Source: Bacteroidota bacterium
GTDB lineage: Bacteria; Bacteroidota; Bacteroidia; Flavobacteriales; Flavobacteriaceae
DNA: 15,222 bases
Assembly: GCA_009936675.1 (NCBI GenBank)
Contig: JAACDY010000219.1
Location: 1-15,222 of the forward strand
Reading direction: 5' to 3'
This document shows positions 1 through 8,472 of the stretch, one piece after another. A program made the translations under genes and the position numbers. Under the pieces are notes generated by a model that saw only the letters and a list, made by a program, of their open reading frames with translations, was not told the DNA's origin and made no database searches. The first letter of the stretch is position 1; each line of letters begins with the position of its first letter.

Positions 1-242
1 ATGAAGATCCAGAGAACATCATTGAACAAATGAGTGAGGGAGTCGATCCAGTGGATTACAAGAAAACCATGAGTGTCACCCGTCGAAAAGAGGCCATAAA
101 GGTGGCTTGTCAATTATCCCAACCCGGAGATGTAGTGCTCATTGCTGGAAAAGGACACGAAAACTACCAAGAAGTTAAAGGTGAAAAGCTCCCTTTTGAC
201 GATTATAAAATTGCCCAAGAAATATTCTCTAAAACCTCTTAG
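1..242 (+). CDS. murE: MurE C-terminal fragment (UDP-MurNAc-tripeptide synthetase)
   Basis: This is the C-terminal end of a Mur ligase that is open at the left edge; reading from base 3 gives about 79 residues before the TAG stop at 240-242. The fragment opens with EDPENIIEQ, which in MurE follows the DNPR motif that recognises the third amino acid; that motif itself falls just outside the window, so whether the substrate is meso-diaminopimelate cannot be read directly. The IAGKGHENYQ stretch is the conserved MurE C-terminal GKGHE motif, and the PFDDY that follows is also typical. The enzyme adds the third residue of the stem peptide to UDP-MurNAc-L-Ala-D-Glu in the cytoplasm, using ATP. mraY starts 4 bases after the stop, as expected in a dcw operon. 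The identity is firm from motif and context, although only the third domain is visible. Confidence 0.93.
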   Translation, partial: EDPENIIEQMSEGVDPVDYKKTMSVTRRKEAIKVACQLSQPGDVVLIAGKGHENYQEVKGEKLPFDDYKIAQEIFSKTS

Positions 243-245
243 CCC

Positions 246-1469
246 ATGTTGTATTATTTATTCGAATTTTTAGAGCAAAAGTTTCAGTTTCCAGGAGCAA
301 CCCTTTTTCAATTCTTGTCCTTTAGGGCTTCTATGGCCATTATCCTTTCCTCTGCTTTTACTCTTATTTGTGGGAGAATCATTATCCGATTTCTCAAAAA
401 CCAACAGATTGGTGAGTCTGTTAGAGATTTGGGCTTGGAAGGACAAAAAGAAAAAGCAGGAACACCAACCATGGGTGGGATCATCATCATTTTGGGGACT
501 TTGATTCCTGTTTTATTGCTGTCAAAATTGGAAAACATATACATCCAACTGTTGATTATCACGACCCTTTCTATGGGTGCCATTGGCTTGGTCGATGACT
601 ATATAAAGATTTTTAAGAAGGACAAAGATGGACTCAAAGGAAGGTTTAAAGTAGCGGGTCAGTTGGTATTAGGACTGGTGGTTGGATCGGTTTTGTATTT
701 CCATCCTGGTGTGACCGTAAAAGAGGAGATTAGAGGGCAAGCTTTGGAAAAACCAGCCAGTATTCAGGAGGTTTTTACTCCCGAAAAAAAATCCACCCAA
801 ACCACCATACCCCTTTTTAAAGATAATGCTTTTGACTATTCCAGTTTACTGAGTTGGATTTCCCCCGATCTTAAAAAATATACTTGGATCGTTTTTATTC
901 CCATCGTTGTTTTCATTATTGTGGCCGTATCCAACGGTGCCAATTTGACCGACGGGATAGATGGTTTGGCAGCAGGTTCTTCTGCCATAATGGTATTGGC
1001 ACTGGGAATTTTTGCTTGGGTATCGGGGAATTTGATTTTTTCGGATTATCTCAACATCATGTATATCCCCAATGTGGGAGAGGTGGTGATTTTTGTTGCT
1101 GCTTTTTCGGGAGCATTGATTGGATTTTTGTGGTTCAACACCTATCCTGCTACTGTCTTTATGGGAGATACCGGAAGCCTTACCATAGGAGGGGTTATTG
1201 CTGTAATTGCGCTAATTGTTAGAAAAGAACTTTTGATACCACTGCTTTGCGGGATGTTTTTGATCGAAAATCTTTCGGTAGTTATACAAGTGGGTTACTT
1301 CAAGTATAGCCGTAAAAAAACCGGAGTGGGAAAAAGAATTTTTAAAATGTCTCCATTGCACCATCATTACCAAAAAACAGGAATGCACGAAAGTAAGATT
1401 GTAGCCCGATTTTGGATCATTGGAATTTTATTGGCCGTATTGTCTATTGTAACTCTAAAAATAAGATAA
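246..1469 (+). CDS. mraY: Phospho-N-acetylmuramoyl-pentapeptide transferase MraY (lipid I synthase)
   Basis: MraY is a polytopic inner-membrane enzyme that transfers phospho-MurNAc-pentapeptide from UDP to undecaprenyl phosphate, making lipid I. The 407-residue product shows the family signatures in order: GTPTMGG at 72-78, the VDDY aspartates at 117-118, [10 protein letters not shown] at 233-242 with catalytic-site Asp236, FMGDTGS at 305-311 and the PLHHHYQ histidine motif at 370-376. About ten hydrophobic segments are visible. It is longer than the roughly 360 residues of proteobacterial MraY because a hydrophilic stretch at about 155-212 enlarges one inter-helix loop; longer MraY proteins are usual in Bacteroidota. 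The gene starts 4 bases after murE. Its stop overlaps the murD start by one base (TAATG), which suggests coupled translation. Confidence 0.97.
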   Translation: MLYYLFEFLEQKFQFPGATLFQFLSFRASMAIILSSAFTLICGRIIIRFLKNQQIGESVRDLGLEGQKEKAGTPTMGGIIIILGTLIPVLLLSKLENIYIQLLIITTLSMGAIGLVDDYIKIFKKDKDGLKGRFKVAGQLVLGLVVGSVLYFHPGVTVKEEIRGQALEKPASIQEVFTPEKKSTQTTIPLFKDNAFDYSSLLSWISPDLKKYTWIVFIPIVVFIIVAVSNGANLTDGIDGLAAGSSAIMVLALGIFAWVSGNLIFSDYLNIMYIPNVGEVVIFVAAFSGALIGFLWFNTYPATVFMGDTGSLTIGGVIAVIALIVRKELLIPLLCGMFLIENLSVVIQVGYFKYSRKKTGVGKRIFKMSPLHHHYQKTGMHESKIVARFWIIGILLAVLSIVTLKIR

Positions 1470-2806
1470 TGCAGGAAAAGATTGTCATTTTGGGTGCAGG
1501 AGAAAGTGGATGCGGAACAGCATTACTGGCCAAAAAAAAGGGTTGGCAGGTATTTGTATCAGATCAAGGCATCATATCACAATCCTCCAAAAACACATTT
1601 GATGATTTGGGGATTGAATGGGAAGAAGAGTCCCACAGCCTCAACAAGATGCAGGATGCCCAATACATTATGAAAAGTCCCGGGATTCCTTCCAATACTC
1701 CGCTATTACAATCCCTTAAAACTTCAGATATCCCAGTGATTTCGGAGATAGAATTTGCTTCAAAATTCACCAATGCCACTCTTATTGGTATTACGGGTAG
1801 TAATGGTAAAACTACTACTGCTATGATGACTTATCAAATATTGGAAGATGCTGGATATGATGTGGCCTTGGCGGGAAATATAGGAAATAGTTTTGCCAAA
1901 GAGGTGGCCGAAAATGATCATCAATTTTATGTTTTGGAAATCAGCAGTTTTCAACTCGATGATATTGTCGATTTTGCCCCTCACATTGGGGTGATTACCA
2001 ATATTACTCCCGATCATTTGGATCGCTATGACGATGATTTTACAGCCTATCTAAAATCAAAACTGCGGATTAATGAAAACCAAACCCAGCGCGATTTTTT
2101 ACTCTTCAATGGGGAAGACCCTCAGTTGAGTGCCGCCCTAGAAAACATTGTTACTACAGTGACGCTTCACGAATTTGGAGCTTCAAATAAAAAGATTAAT
2201 ACCACCTATATAGAAAACGATAGTATCCTAATTGAAACTCAAAAAAACAAGACTATGATTAATACAGTGGAATTTCCTTTAAGAGGAAGACACAATCTTT
2301 TGAACGCAATGGCCGCTTCAACAGTCGCTCATTTACTTGATGTCAGTAAAGAAACCATCCGTGAAAGTCTGCTCCATTTTAAAGGAGCACCTCACCGATT
2401 GGAACCCGTTTTGAAGATTCAAAACATCAGGTACATCAATGATTCAAAAGCAACCAATGTCAATGCGGTTTATTTCGCTTTGGAGAGCATGAGTGCGCCA
2501 ACCGTATGGATTGTTGGTGGTGTGGACAAAGGCAATGACTATGAAATGCTTTATCCTTTGGTCAGAGAAAAAGTAAAAGCCATTGTTTGCTTGGGGGTTG
2601 ACAATCAAAAAATCATCAATGCTTTTCAGTCCATTACCGATCTTATGGTGGAGACCCAATCCATGAAAGAAGCTGTGTTGATCGCACAAAAAATTGCTGA
2701 CAAAAATGACAATGTTTTGCTTTCACCAGCCTGTGCGAGTTTTGATCTGTTTCAAAACTATGAGGACAGGGGAAATCAATTTAAACAAGCCGTAAGAGAA
2801 TTGTAG
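1469..2806 (+). CDS. murD: UDP-N-acetylmuramoyl-L-alanine--D-glutamate ligase MurD
   Basis: MurD adds D-glutamate to UDP-MurNAc-L-alanine in the cytoplasm with ATP. I start it at the ATG at 1469, giving 445 residues, because this begins with the expected Rossmann segment [14 protein letters not shown]. An upstream in-frame ATG at 1412 would add 19 residues encoded inside mraY that do not look like MurD. Motifs are the P-loop GITGSNGKTTT at 107-117, GRHNLLNA at 273-280, GAPHRLE at 306-312, NDSKATN at 324-330 and SPACASFD at 419-426. Lys198 in the LKSKLRI segment falls at the position of the carbamylated lysine of E. coli MurD. The length is normal for the family. The start overlaps the mraY stop by one base and ftsW follows after 9 bases. 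Confidence 0.97.
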   Translation: MQEKIVILGAGESGCGTALLAKKKGWQVFVSDQGIISQSSKNTFDDLGIEWEEESHSLNKMQDAQYIMKSPGIPSNTPLLQSLKTSDIPVISEIEFASKFTNATLIGITGSNGKTTTAMMTYQILEDAGYDVALAGNIGNSFAKEVAENDHQFYVLEISSFQLDDIVDFAPHIGVITNITPDHLDRYDDDFTAYLKSKLRINENQTQRDFLLFNGEDPQLSAALENIVTTVTLHEFGASNKKINTTYIENDSILIETQKNKTMINTVEFPLRGRHNLLNAMAASTVAHLLDVSKETIRESLLHFKGAPHRLEPVLKIQNIRYINDSKATNVNAVYFALESMSAPTVWIVGGVDKGNDYEMLYPLVREKVKAIVCLGVDNQKIINAFQSITDLMVETQSMKEAVLIAQKIADKNDNVLLSPACASFDLFQNYEDRGNQFKQAVREL

Positions 2807-2815
2807 CGACACAAA

Positions 2816-4021
2816 ATGAACAATACAAAGAACATCATATTGGGGGACAGAGTACTATGGGTAGCTTTGGCTTTGCTATCTATTTTTTCATTTCTTCCAG
2901 TATTTAGTGCCAGTTCTAATTTGACCTATGTGGTAGGTCAGGGAACTCCCTGGGGTCATCTGCTAAAACATTTTATCGTCTTGTTTTTTGGTTTTGGTTT
3001 GATGTATGGTCTTCACAAAATTCCTTATCAGTATTTTAAGGGCATTTCCATATTGGCCTTACCCTTGATTATTTTGTTGTTGATTTATACCGCCTCTCAG
3101 GGTAATCTCATTGCTGGTGCCAATGCCAACCGATGGATTAGGATACCGATTGTTGGTTTGAGCTTTCAAACCTCTACACTGGCTTCCATAGTGCTATTGG
3201 CATATGTGGCGAATTTGATGTCCAAAGAAAATCCCAAGCTGTATCGGTTAAAAACATCCATACTACCCCTTTGGTTACCGGTCATTCTTGTGACATTACT
3301 GATTTTACCTGCCAATTTATCGACTGCGGCAGTGCTGTTTTTTATGGTATTGATCTTGGTCTTTTTGGGAGGCTATCCCATCAAGTACCTTTTGGGAATG
3401 TTGGGCATGGGGCTCTTTATGGCGCTGCTGTTTGTGTTGATTGCCAAGGCTTATCCTGATTGGTTTCCCAATAGGATAGACACTTGGATCAATAGGATAG
3501 AAAATTTTATAAGTGCCGATGACAACGTTGGAAACTACCAAATCGAAAGGGCCAAAACTGCAATTGCTACTGGGGGTCTTTTGGGAGTAGGAGCTGGGAA
3601 AAGTGTTATGAAAAACTTCCTACCTCAGAGTTCCTCCGATTTTATCTATGCCATTATCGTTGAGGAATTTGGATTGGTTGGGGGCACTGCTTTGATCTTA
3701 TTGTATCTCGTAGTGCTGTTCAGAATTGTTGTCATTGCCCATAAGTCGGATACAGTCTATGGAAAACTCCTGGTCTTGGGATTGGGATTGCCCATCATCA
3801 TTCAAGCTTTTATAAACATGGCAGTGGCCTTGCAAGTTTTTCCCGTTACAGGTCAAACCCTACCCTTGATCAGTAGTGGAGGTACCGCTGCTTGGATGAC
3901 TTGTATTGCCTTTGGAATGATCCTCAGCGTGAGTGCTTCACAAAAAATAGAATCCAACAGCTCGGATGAGGCTGAAGACCATAACGAAAATCCATTAACC
4001 ATACTCAGTGAAACCATATAA
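2816..4021 (+). CDS. ftsW: SEDS peptidoglycan glycosyltransferase FtsW
   Basis: FtsW is the septal SEDS-family polymerase that links lipid II into glycan strands together with its class B PBP partner (FtsI, outside the window). The 401-residue product is highly hydrophobic with about ten membrane segments. SEDS landmarks are GANANRWIRIPI at about 101-112, SSSDFIYAIIVEEFG at 272-286 with Asp275 in the position of the essential catalytic Asp of RodA and FtsW, and TGQTLPLISSGGTA at 345-358. The canonical QPSE-K motif is replaced by FQTSTLAS at 117-124, a Bacteroidota-type variant. The C-terminal tail, from about residue 377, is cytoplasmic, acidic and short. Location inside the dcw operon, between murD and murG, favours FtsW over the paralogous RodA. 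The last 14 bases overlap the murG start. Confidence 0.95.
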   Translation: MNNTKNIILGDRVLWVALALLSIFSFLPVFSASSNLTYVVGQGTPWGHLLKHFIVLFFGFGLMYGLHKIPYQYFKGISILALPLIILLLIYTASQGNLIAGANANRWIRIPIVGLSFQTSTLASIVLLAYVANLMSKENPKLYRLKTSILPLWLPVILVTLLILPANLSTAAVLFFMVLILVFLGGYPIKYLLGMLGMGLFMALLFVLIAKAYPDWFPNRIDTWINRIENFISADDNVGNYQIERAKTAIATGGLLGVGAGKSVMKNFLPQSSSDFIYAIIVEEFGLVGGTALILLYLVVLFRIVVIAHKSDTVYGKLLVLGLGLPIIIQAFINMAVALQVFPVTGQTLPLISSGGTAAWMTCIAFGMILSVSASQKIESNSSDEAEDHNENPLTILSETI

Positions 4022-5090
4022 AGTGATCATATCGGGAGGCGGAACAGGGGGGCATTTGTATCCTGCACTGGCCATTGCTGACGAATTCAAATTGCGGCAT
4101 ACCAATGCGGATATATTATTTGTTGGAGCCTTGGGTAGAATTGAAATGGATAAAGTTCCCAAGGCGGGATACAGAATCATCGGTCTTTGGATTGATGGCA
4201 TCCAAAGATCATTGTCCTTCAGGAATTTAATATTTCCTCTTAAACTGGTTTTGAGTTTATTAAAATCCATTGCGGTTCTTTTGAAGTTCAAACCCGATGT
4301 GGTGGTAGGGACAGGGGGTTTTGCTAGTGGTCCCTTACTCTTTATGGCTGTGGTATTCAAGATCCCAACCTTGATACAGGAACAAAATTCATATCCGGGA
4401 ATTACCAACAAACTATTGTCCAAAAGCGTTAAAACCATTGCGGTGGCTTATCACGGTTTGGAGCGATTTTTTCCAAAAGATAAATTGAATCATACTGGTA
4501 ATCCCATCCGTAAATCCATCATCGAGGGCAAATGGAATCCTACTGAGGCCAAGACATTTTTTAAACAAATACCAGCCAGGCCGACTTTGGTGGTATTGGG
4601 AGGAAGTTTGGGAGCAAGGCAGATCAACCAATTGATTTCGGCAAACTTGGATGCCTTTGAAAAACAAGGTCTTCAATTGATATGGCAATGCGGTTCCTTG
4701 TATTATGAGCAATACAAAAAACATCAATCGGATACGGTAAAGATCATGCCTTTTGTTGCCGATATGGATCGGCTTTATGCAGCGGCAGATATGATTATTT
4801 CCAGATCGGGAGCGGCCACCCTCTCCGAGTTATGTTTTGCCGCCCGTCCAGCTTTGCTAATTCCTTCGCCCAATGTGGCTGAAAATCACCAATATCACAA
4901 CGCAATGGCCTTGGCCGATCGGGGAGCAGCCTTGGTGATTGAAGAAAAAGATTTGGAAAAAGAATTTGAGACCGTATTTATCCAGTTGCTCGACTCAAAC
5001 AAACAGCAGCAAATGGCAGAAAATTTAAAAAAATTGGCTCAACCCCAAGCCACCTCTAAAATTGTAAATCTCGTTGAAGCACTTTTATAG
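4008..5090 (+). CDS. murG: UDP-GlcNAc--lipid I GlcNAc transferase MurG (lipid II synthase), GTG start
   Basis: MurG is a membrane-associated GT28 glycosyltransferase that adds GlcNAc to lipid I to give lipid II. The 360-residue product has the N-terminal glycine loop SGGGTGGHLYPA at 9-20, a second loop GTGGFASGP at 101-109, QEQNSYPGITNK at 124-135, GGSLGARQIN at 198-207 and the nucleotide-sugar binding stretch SRSGAATLSELCF at 265-277, followed by PSPNVAENHQ at 287-296. The start is GTG at 4008. It is the only plausible start, since the next ATG at 4146 would remove the first glycine loop. It overlaps the end of ftsW by 14 bases, which points to translational coupling of the flippase/polymerase-step gene with the lipid II synthase. 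murC follows with no gap. Confidence 0.96.
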   Translation: MKPYKVIISGGGTGGHLYPALAIADEFKLRHTNADILFVGALGRIEMDKVPKAGYRIIGLWIDGIQRSLSFRNLIFPLKLVLSLLKSIAVLLKFKPDVVVGTGGFASGPLLFMAVVFKIPTLIQEQNSYPGITNKLLSKSVKTIAVAYHGLERFFPKDKLNHTGNPIRKSIIEGKWNPTEAKTFFKQIPARPTLVVLGGSLGARQINQLISANLDAFEKQGLQLIWQCGSLYYEQYKKHQSDTVKIMPFVADMDRLYAAADMIISRSGAATLSELCFAARPALLIPSPNVAENHQYHNAMALADRGAALVIEEKDLEKEFETVFIQLLDSNKQQQMAENLKKLAQPQATSKIVNLVEALL

Positions 5091-6416
5091 ATGAATCGAA
5101 AAGGGAATAAATATTATTTTTTGGGAATCGGAGGCACAGGAATGTCGGCCTTGGCTAAATACCTTTTTGATGGAGGAAATAGGGTCATGGGTTATGATAA
5201 AACTTCCAGTCCCATCACCTCCCAATTGATCAATTTGGGGATCGATGTTTTGTTTGATGCTTCAGTTACTGCCTTGCCCGAGGAATATCGTCAAGAAAAT
5301 ACTCAAATCGTTTATACTCCGGCAGTACCTCAAGACCATCCCCAGCTCCGGTTTTTTATTGATCAGGGAAATCAAATCAAAAAAAGGGCTGCCGTATTGG
5401 GAGAAATCACCAAAGACACCGTATTATTTGCCATCGCAGGAACCCACGGAAAAACCACCACTGCTTCTTTCTTAACCCATTATTTCGCCCATCTGAATTT
5501 AGAGTTCACTGCTTTCTTGGGAGGAATCATGAATGAGTATCAAAGTAATCTGATACAGAAAGGCAAAAGATACTCCATCGTGGAAGCAGATGAATACGAT
5601 CGCTCCTTTTTACAATTGTTTCCCGATTATGCTTGCATCACTGCTATGGATGCGGATCATTTGGATGTCTATGGCAATCATGAAAACATGAAGAAAGCCT
5701 TTGAACAATTTTCGGAAAGGGTAAAGCACAAAGTGGTGGTTGCCCAAGGTGTAGAGATGGAAGCTTGTCGCTATGCTGTGGAGGAAAAAGCCGATTATTA
5801 TGCACAGTCCATTCGAGTGGAGGGGTCGGGATATCGCTTTGATCTGGTGAGTCCTACCCAAACCCACAAAGATGTTTATCTCAAAGCCATGGGTCGGCAC
5901 AATTTGTCCAATGCCATTGGCGCATTGGCAGTTTTGGATAGGGGAGGTTTGCCTTTGGAAAAAGCCTTGGCCTCCTTGGGAACTTTTAAGGGCATCCATC
6001 GCAGAATGGAGGTCTTTTCATTAGAAAATAAAACGGTGGTTGACGATTATGCCCATCACCCTGAGGAGATCAACGCTGTTTTGAAAACCATTTCAGAATT
6101 TTATCCCGACAAGCACAATATGGTGGTTTTTCAACCTCATCTTTTTTCACGTACTCAAGATTTTATGGAGGAGTTTGTGGAGGTTCTCAGTCAATTTGAT
6201 GAAATTGTTTTGATGGACATTTATCCAGCCAGAGAGGAGCCTATAGCCGGAGTTAGTTCAGATGTTTTATTGGGGATGATTCAGCACCAGAACAAAAGAA
6301 AAATTTCAGACGAAGATTTTCGGACGACCATCGTCAATTCCAAAGCAGATTTGGTCTTGGTTTTGGGAGCGGGAGATATAGGTAATCACATTCAAAAACT
6401 CAAAAAAACAGCCTAA
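5091..6416 (+). CDS. murC: UDP-N-acetylmuramate--L-alanine ligase MurC
   Basis: MurC attaches L-alanine to UDP-MurNAc, the first committed peptide step, in the cytoplasm with ATP. The 441-residue product shows a Rossmann start FLGIGGTGMSALA at 10-22, the ATP loop AGTHGKTTT at 116-124, EADEYDRSFL at 165-174, DADHLDVYG at 187-195, GRHNLSNAIGA at 268-278, DDYAHHPEEINA at 318-329 and FQPHLFSRT at 347-355. MurC is distinguished from the related tripeptide-recycling ligase Mpl by its position in the dcw cluster and by these motifs. The start ATG follows the murG stop without a gap, and the stop abuts the ftsQ ATG, so the reading frames are directly joined. murB and ddl, which follow murC in many proteobacteria, are absent here, as is common in Bacteroidota. 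Confidence 0.95.
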   Translation: MNRKGNKYYFLGIGGTGMSALAKYLFDGGNRVMGYDKTSSPITSQLINLGIDVLFDASVTALPEEYRQENTQIVYTPAVPQDHPQLRFFIDQGNQIKKRAAVLGEITKDTVLFAIAGTHGKTTTASFLTHYFAHLNLEFTAFLGGIMNEYQSNLIQKGKRYSIVEADEYDRSFLQLFPDYACITAMDADHLDVYGNHENMKKAFEQFSERVKHKVVVAQGVEMEACRYAVEEKADYYAQSIRVEGSGYRFDLVSPTQTHKDVYLKAMGRHNLSNAIGALAVLDRGGLPLEKALASLGTFKGIHRRMEVFSLENKTVVDDYAHHPEEINAVLKTISEFYPDKHNMVVFQPHLFSRTQDFMEEFVEVLSQFDEIVLMDIYPAREEPIAGVSSDVLLGMIQHQNKRKISDEDFRTTIVNSKADLVLVLGAGDIGNHIQKLKKTA

Positions 6417-7124
6417 ATGCAACTCAATAAATACCTCTTTTTCACAACGGTTTTAATCTTAACGGTATTGATCTGCGTTTTTGCGCATTTGAGGAATAAC
6501 AAGCGTTTGGTGGAGAAAGTAGCAATCCATTTTGAACCCCAAGAGGTACGATTTTTAAGTGCTGCTTTCGTTGATAAATTGTTAATACAAAACAAAGGGG
6601 CACTTCCGTGGCAGCCCAAAGATAGTTTAGTTTTGAGTATGCTTGAAACCTTAATAGAAGAAAACCCTTATGTGCAAAATGCTGAGGTTTTTCACTTTCA
6701 ACAAGGTGTTTTAGGGGTGAATATTCAGGAAAAAAATGCTGTTGTCAGAGTGCAAGGCTCTGAACAATATTATTTGGACAAGGTGGGAAATCAATTACCT
6801 ATTTCCAAAAATCATACCCCAAAAGTTCCTGTATTCTTGGGAGCGCTTGAAGAAGAGCAAAAGGAGAATCTTTTATCATTGATTGATCAAATTGATAAAG
6901 ATTCATTTTTGCGAGATGAGTTGGCTTCTATCCATTACCGTTCAAATTCCTATTTCATAGGGTTGAAATCCTACGGTTTTGAGGTAGAAATCGGGCAAAT
7001 ACGTCACATCGGTCAAAAGCTTTCCAAACTTAAAGTTTTTTGTGCCTATCACGATAATCACAAGTTGGAAAGGAATTACAGCCTGATCAACCTAAAATTT
7101 AAAAATCAAGTCGTTGGATCTTAA
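6417..7124 (+). CDS. ftsQ: Cell division protein FtsQ/DivIB
   Basis: FtsQ is a bitopic divisome protein that in studied bacteria bridges cytoplasmic and periplasmic division factors through FtsB and FtsL. The 235-residue product has a very short cytoplasmic tip (MQLNKY), one membrane segment at about 7-24 and an extracytoplasmic domain. The region at about 34-105 has the pattern of a POTRA-like domain (alternating beta segments around LLIQNKG and NAEVFHFQQGVLGVNIQEKNA), followed by a beta domain containing YLDKVGNQLPI at about 119-129. Primary sequence conservation is low in this family, so the call rests on size, topology and position between murC and ftsA. It starts immediately after the murC stop and ends 9 bases before ftsA. 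Confidence 0.88.
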   Translation: MQLNKYLFFTTVLILTVLICVFAHLRNNKRLVEKVAIHFEPQEVRFLSAAFVDKLLIQNKGALPWQPKDSLVLSMLETLIEENPYVQNAEVFHFQQGVLGVNIQEKNAVVRVQGSEQYYLDKVGNQLPISKNHTPKVPVFLGALEEEQKENLLSLIDQIDKDSFLRDELASIHYRSNSYFIGLKSYGFEVEIGQIRHIGQKLSKLKVFCAYHDNHKLERNYSLINLKFKNQVVGS

Positions 7125-7133
7125 ATTAACATT

Positions 7134-8462
7134 ATGAAGCATTCAAAAATTTCAGTAGGACTAGACATTGGAACCACCAAAATCGTCGCCATGGTGGGGG
7201 GCAGAAATGAATTTGGAAAGGTTGAAATTCTAGGGATTGGAAAATCCAAAAGCTTGGGCGTTCACCGAGGGGTGGTCAATAACATCACCCAAACCATACA
7301 ATCTATTCAGCAAGCCGTAGAGGAAGCCAAAGTGGTGTCTGGACAGGAAATCGATGAGGTTGTTGTGGGTATTGCCGGACAACACATCAGGAGCCTCCAG
7401 CACAGTGATTATATCACCCGAACCAATGCCCAAGAGGTCATTTCTCAGGAAGATGTGGAGCGCCTTATTCAACAGGTTTACAAACTCGTCATGTTGCCCG
7501 GTGAAGAAATCATTCACGTTCTTCCACAGGAGTACAAAGTAGATGGTCAGGCTGAAATCAAAGAGCCCATTGGAATGTATGGTGGTCGATTAGAGGCCAA
7601 TTTCCATGTGGTAGTAGGGCAGGTAACTTCTATAAAGAACATCGGTAGATGTGTCAAAAGTGCGGGTTTATCTATGGGCAATATTACGCTTGAACCTTTG
7701 GCTTCTTCGGAGGCTGTTTTGAGTCAAGAAGAAAAAGAAGCTGGTGTGGCTTTGATTGATATTGGTGGAGGAACCACTGACTTGGCCATTTTCAAGGATG
7801 GCATCATTCGTCATACGGCGGTAATTCCTTTTGGTGGTAACGTCATCACTGAAGACATCAAAGAGGGTTGTTCCATTATCGAAAAACAAGCGGAACTCCT
7901 AAAAGTCAAATTTGGTTCTGCTTGGCCCGGCGAAAATAGGGATTCTGAAATTGTCTCCATTCCTGGTCTAAGAGGTAGGGAACCCAAAGAAATTTCTCTC
8001 AAAACCCTCTCCAAAATCATCAATGCCCGTGTGGTGGAAATCATGGAGCAAGTATATTTGGAAATTAAAAACTACGGTCATGACGATCAAAAGAAAAAGT
8101 TGATTGGAGGAGTGGTATTGACGGGAGGAGGAAGCCAATTGAAGCACCTGAAACAGTTGGTGGAATACATCACTGGTATGGACACTCGAATTGGTTACCC
8201 CAGTGAACATTTGGCCGGAGACACCCAAAAATCGGATGCCAGTCCTATACTGGCCACTGCTGTGGGATTGTTGATGAATGCCTTGGAGCAACAAGAAAAA
8301 AATAACGTTGAAAGTCCTGAACCCCAGGAAAGCGAAGTTGCTGAAGACCAAAATGGGGAACCCATTTCCCAAACAGTAGAACCCAATCCTTTGTCTTCCA
8401 ATAGGAAAACGATTTTGGATCGATGGGTAGAGAAGTTTAAAGAATTTTTAGATAACGCATAA
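7134..8462 (+). CDS. ftsA: Cell division protein FtsA, actin-like FtsZ membrane tether
   Basis: FtsA is an actin/Hsp70-fold ATPase that anchors FtsZ filaments to the membrane and recruits later division proteins. The 442-residue product has the phosphate-1 motif GLDIGTTKIVAMVGG at 9-23, the phosphate-2 motif ALIDIGGGTTDLAIF at 206-220 and the adenosine motif GGVVLTGGGSQL at 325-336. The SHS2 (1C) insertion at about 82-165 is the FtsA-specific subdomain that separates it from MreB. A Glu/Pro/Gln-rich linker at about 386-422 leads to a C-terminal amphipathic segment, RKTILDRWVEKFKEFLDNA at 424-442, with Ile, Leu, Trp, Val and Phe on one face; this fits the membrane-targeting helix of the family. 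ftsZ starts 10 bases after the stop. Confidence 0.97.
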   Translation: MKHSKISVGLDIGTTKIVAMVGGRNEFGKVEILGIGKSKSLGVHRGVVNNITQTIQSIQQAVEEAKVVSGQEIDEVVVGIAGQHIRSLQHSDYITRTNAQEVISQEDVERLIQQVYKLVMLPGEEIIHVLPQEYKVDGQAEIKEPIGMYGGRLEANFHVVVGQVTSIKNIGRCVKSAGLSMGNITLEPLASSEAVLSQEEKEAGVALIDIGGGTTDLAIFKDGIIRHTAVIPFGGNVITEDIKEGCSIIEKQAELLKVKFGSAWPGENRDSEIVSIPGLRGREPKEISLKTLSKIINARVVEIMEQVYLEIKNYGHDDQKKKLIGGVVLTGGGSQLKHLKQLVEYITGMDTRIGYPSEHLAGDTQKSDASPILATAVGLLMNALEQQEKNNVESPEPQESEVAEDQNGEPISQTVEPNPLSSNRKTILDRWVEKFKEFLDNA

Positions 8463-8472
8463 TTACATTGGA

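Noticed and set aside
784..791. Run of eight A in mraY as a possible frameshift or slippage site
   Set aside because: The reading frame continues intact through conserved motifs on both sides; such runs are common in this AT-rich sequence.
884..1222. 112-residue + strand open frame inside mraY, rich in Cys and His
   Set aside because: It overlaps the conserved MraY catalytic region in another frame, and the Cys/His content comes from reading hydrophobic-codon DNA out of frame.
1412..1468. Upstream in-frame ATG that would extend murD by 19 residues
   Set aside because: The added residues are out-of-frame mraY sequence; MurD homology begins at the ATG at 1469, which gives a normal length of 445.
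3995..4438. 147-residue - strand open frame opposite murG
   Set aside because: It is antisense to the conserved MurG N-terminal domain and shows no signal or family motif.
7968..8372. 134-residue - strand open frame opposite ftsA
   Set aside because: It is a shadow of ftsA codon structure and has no independent support.
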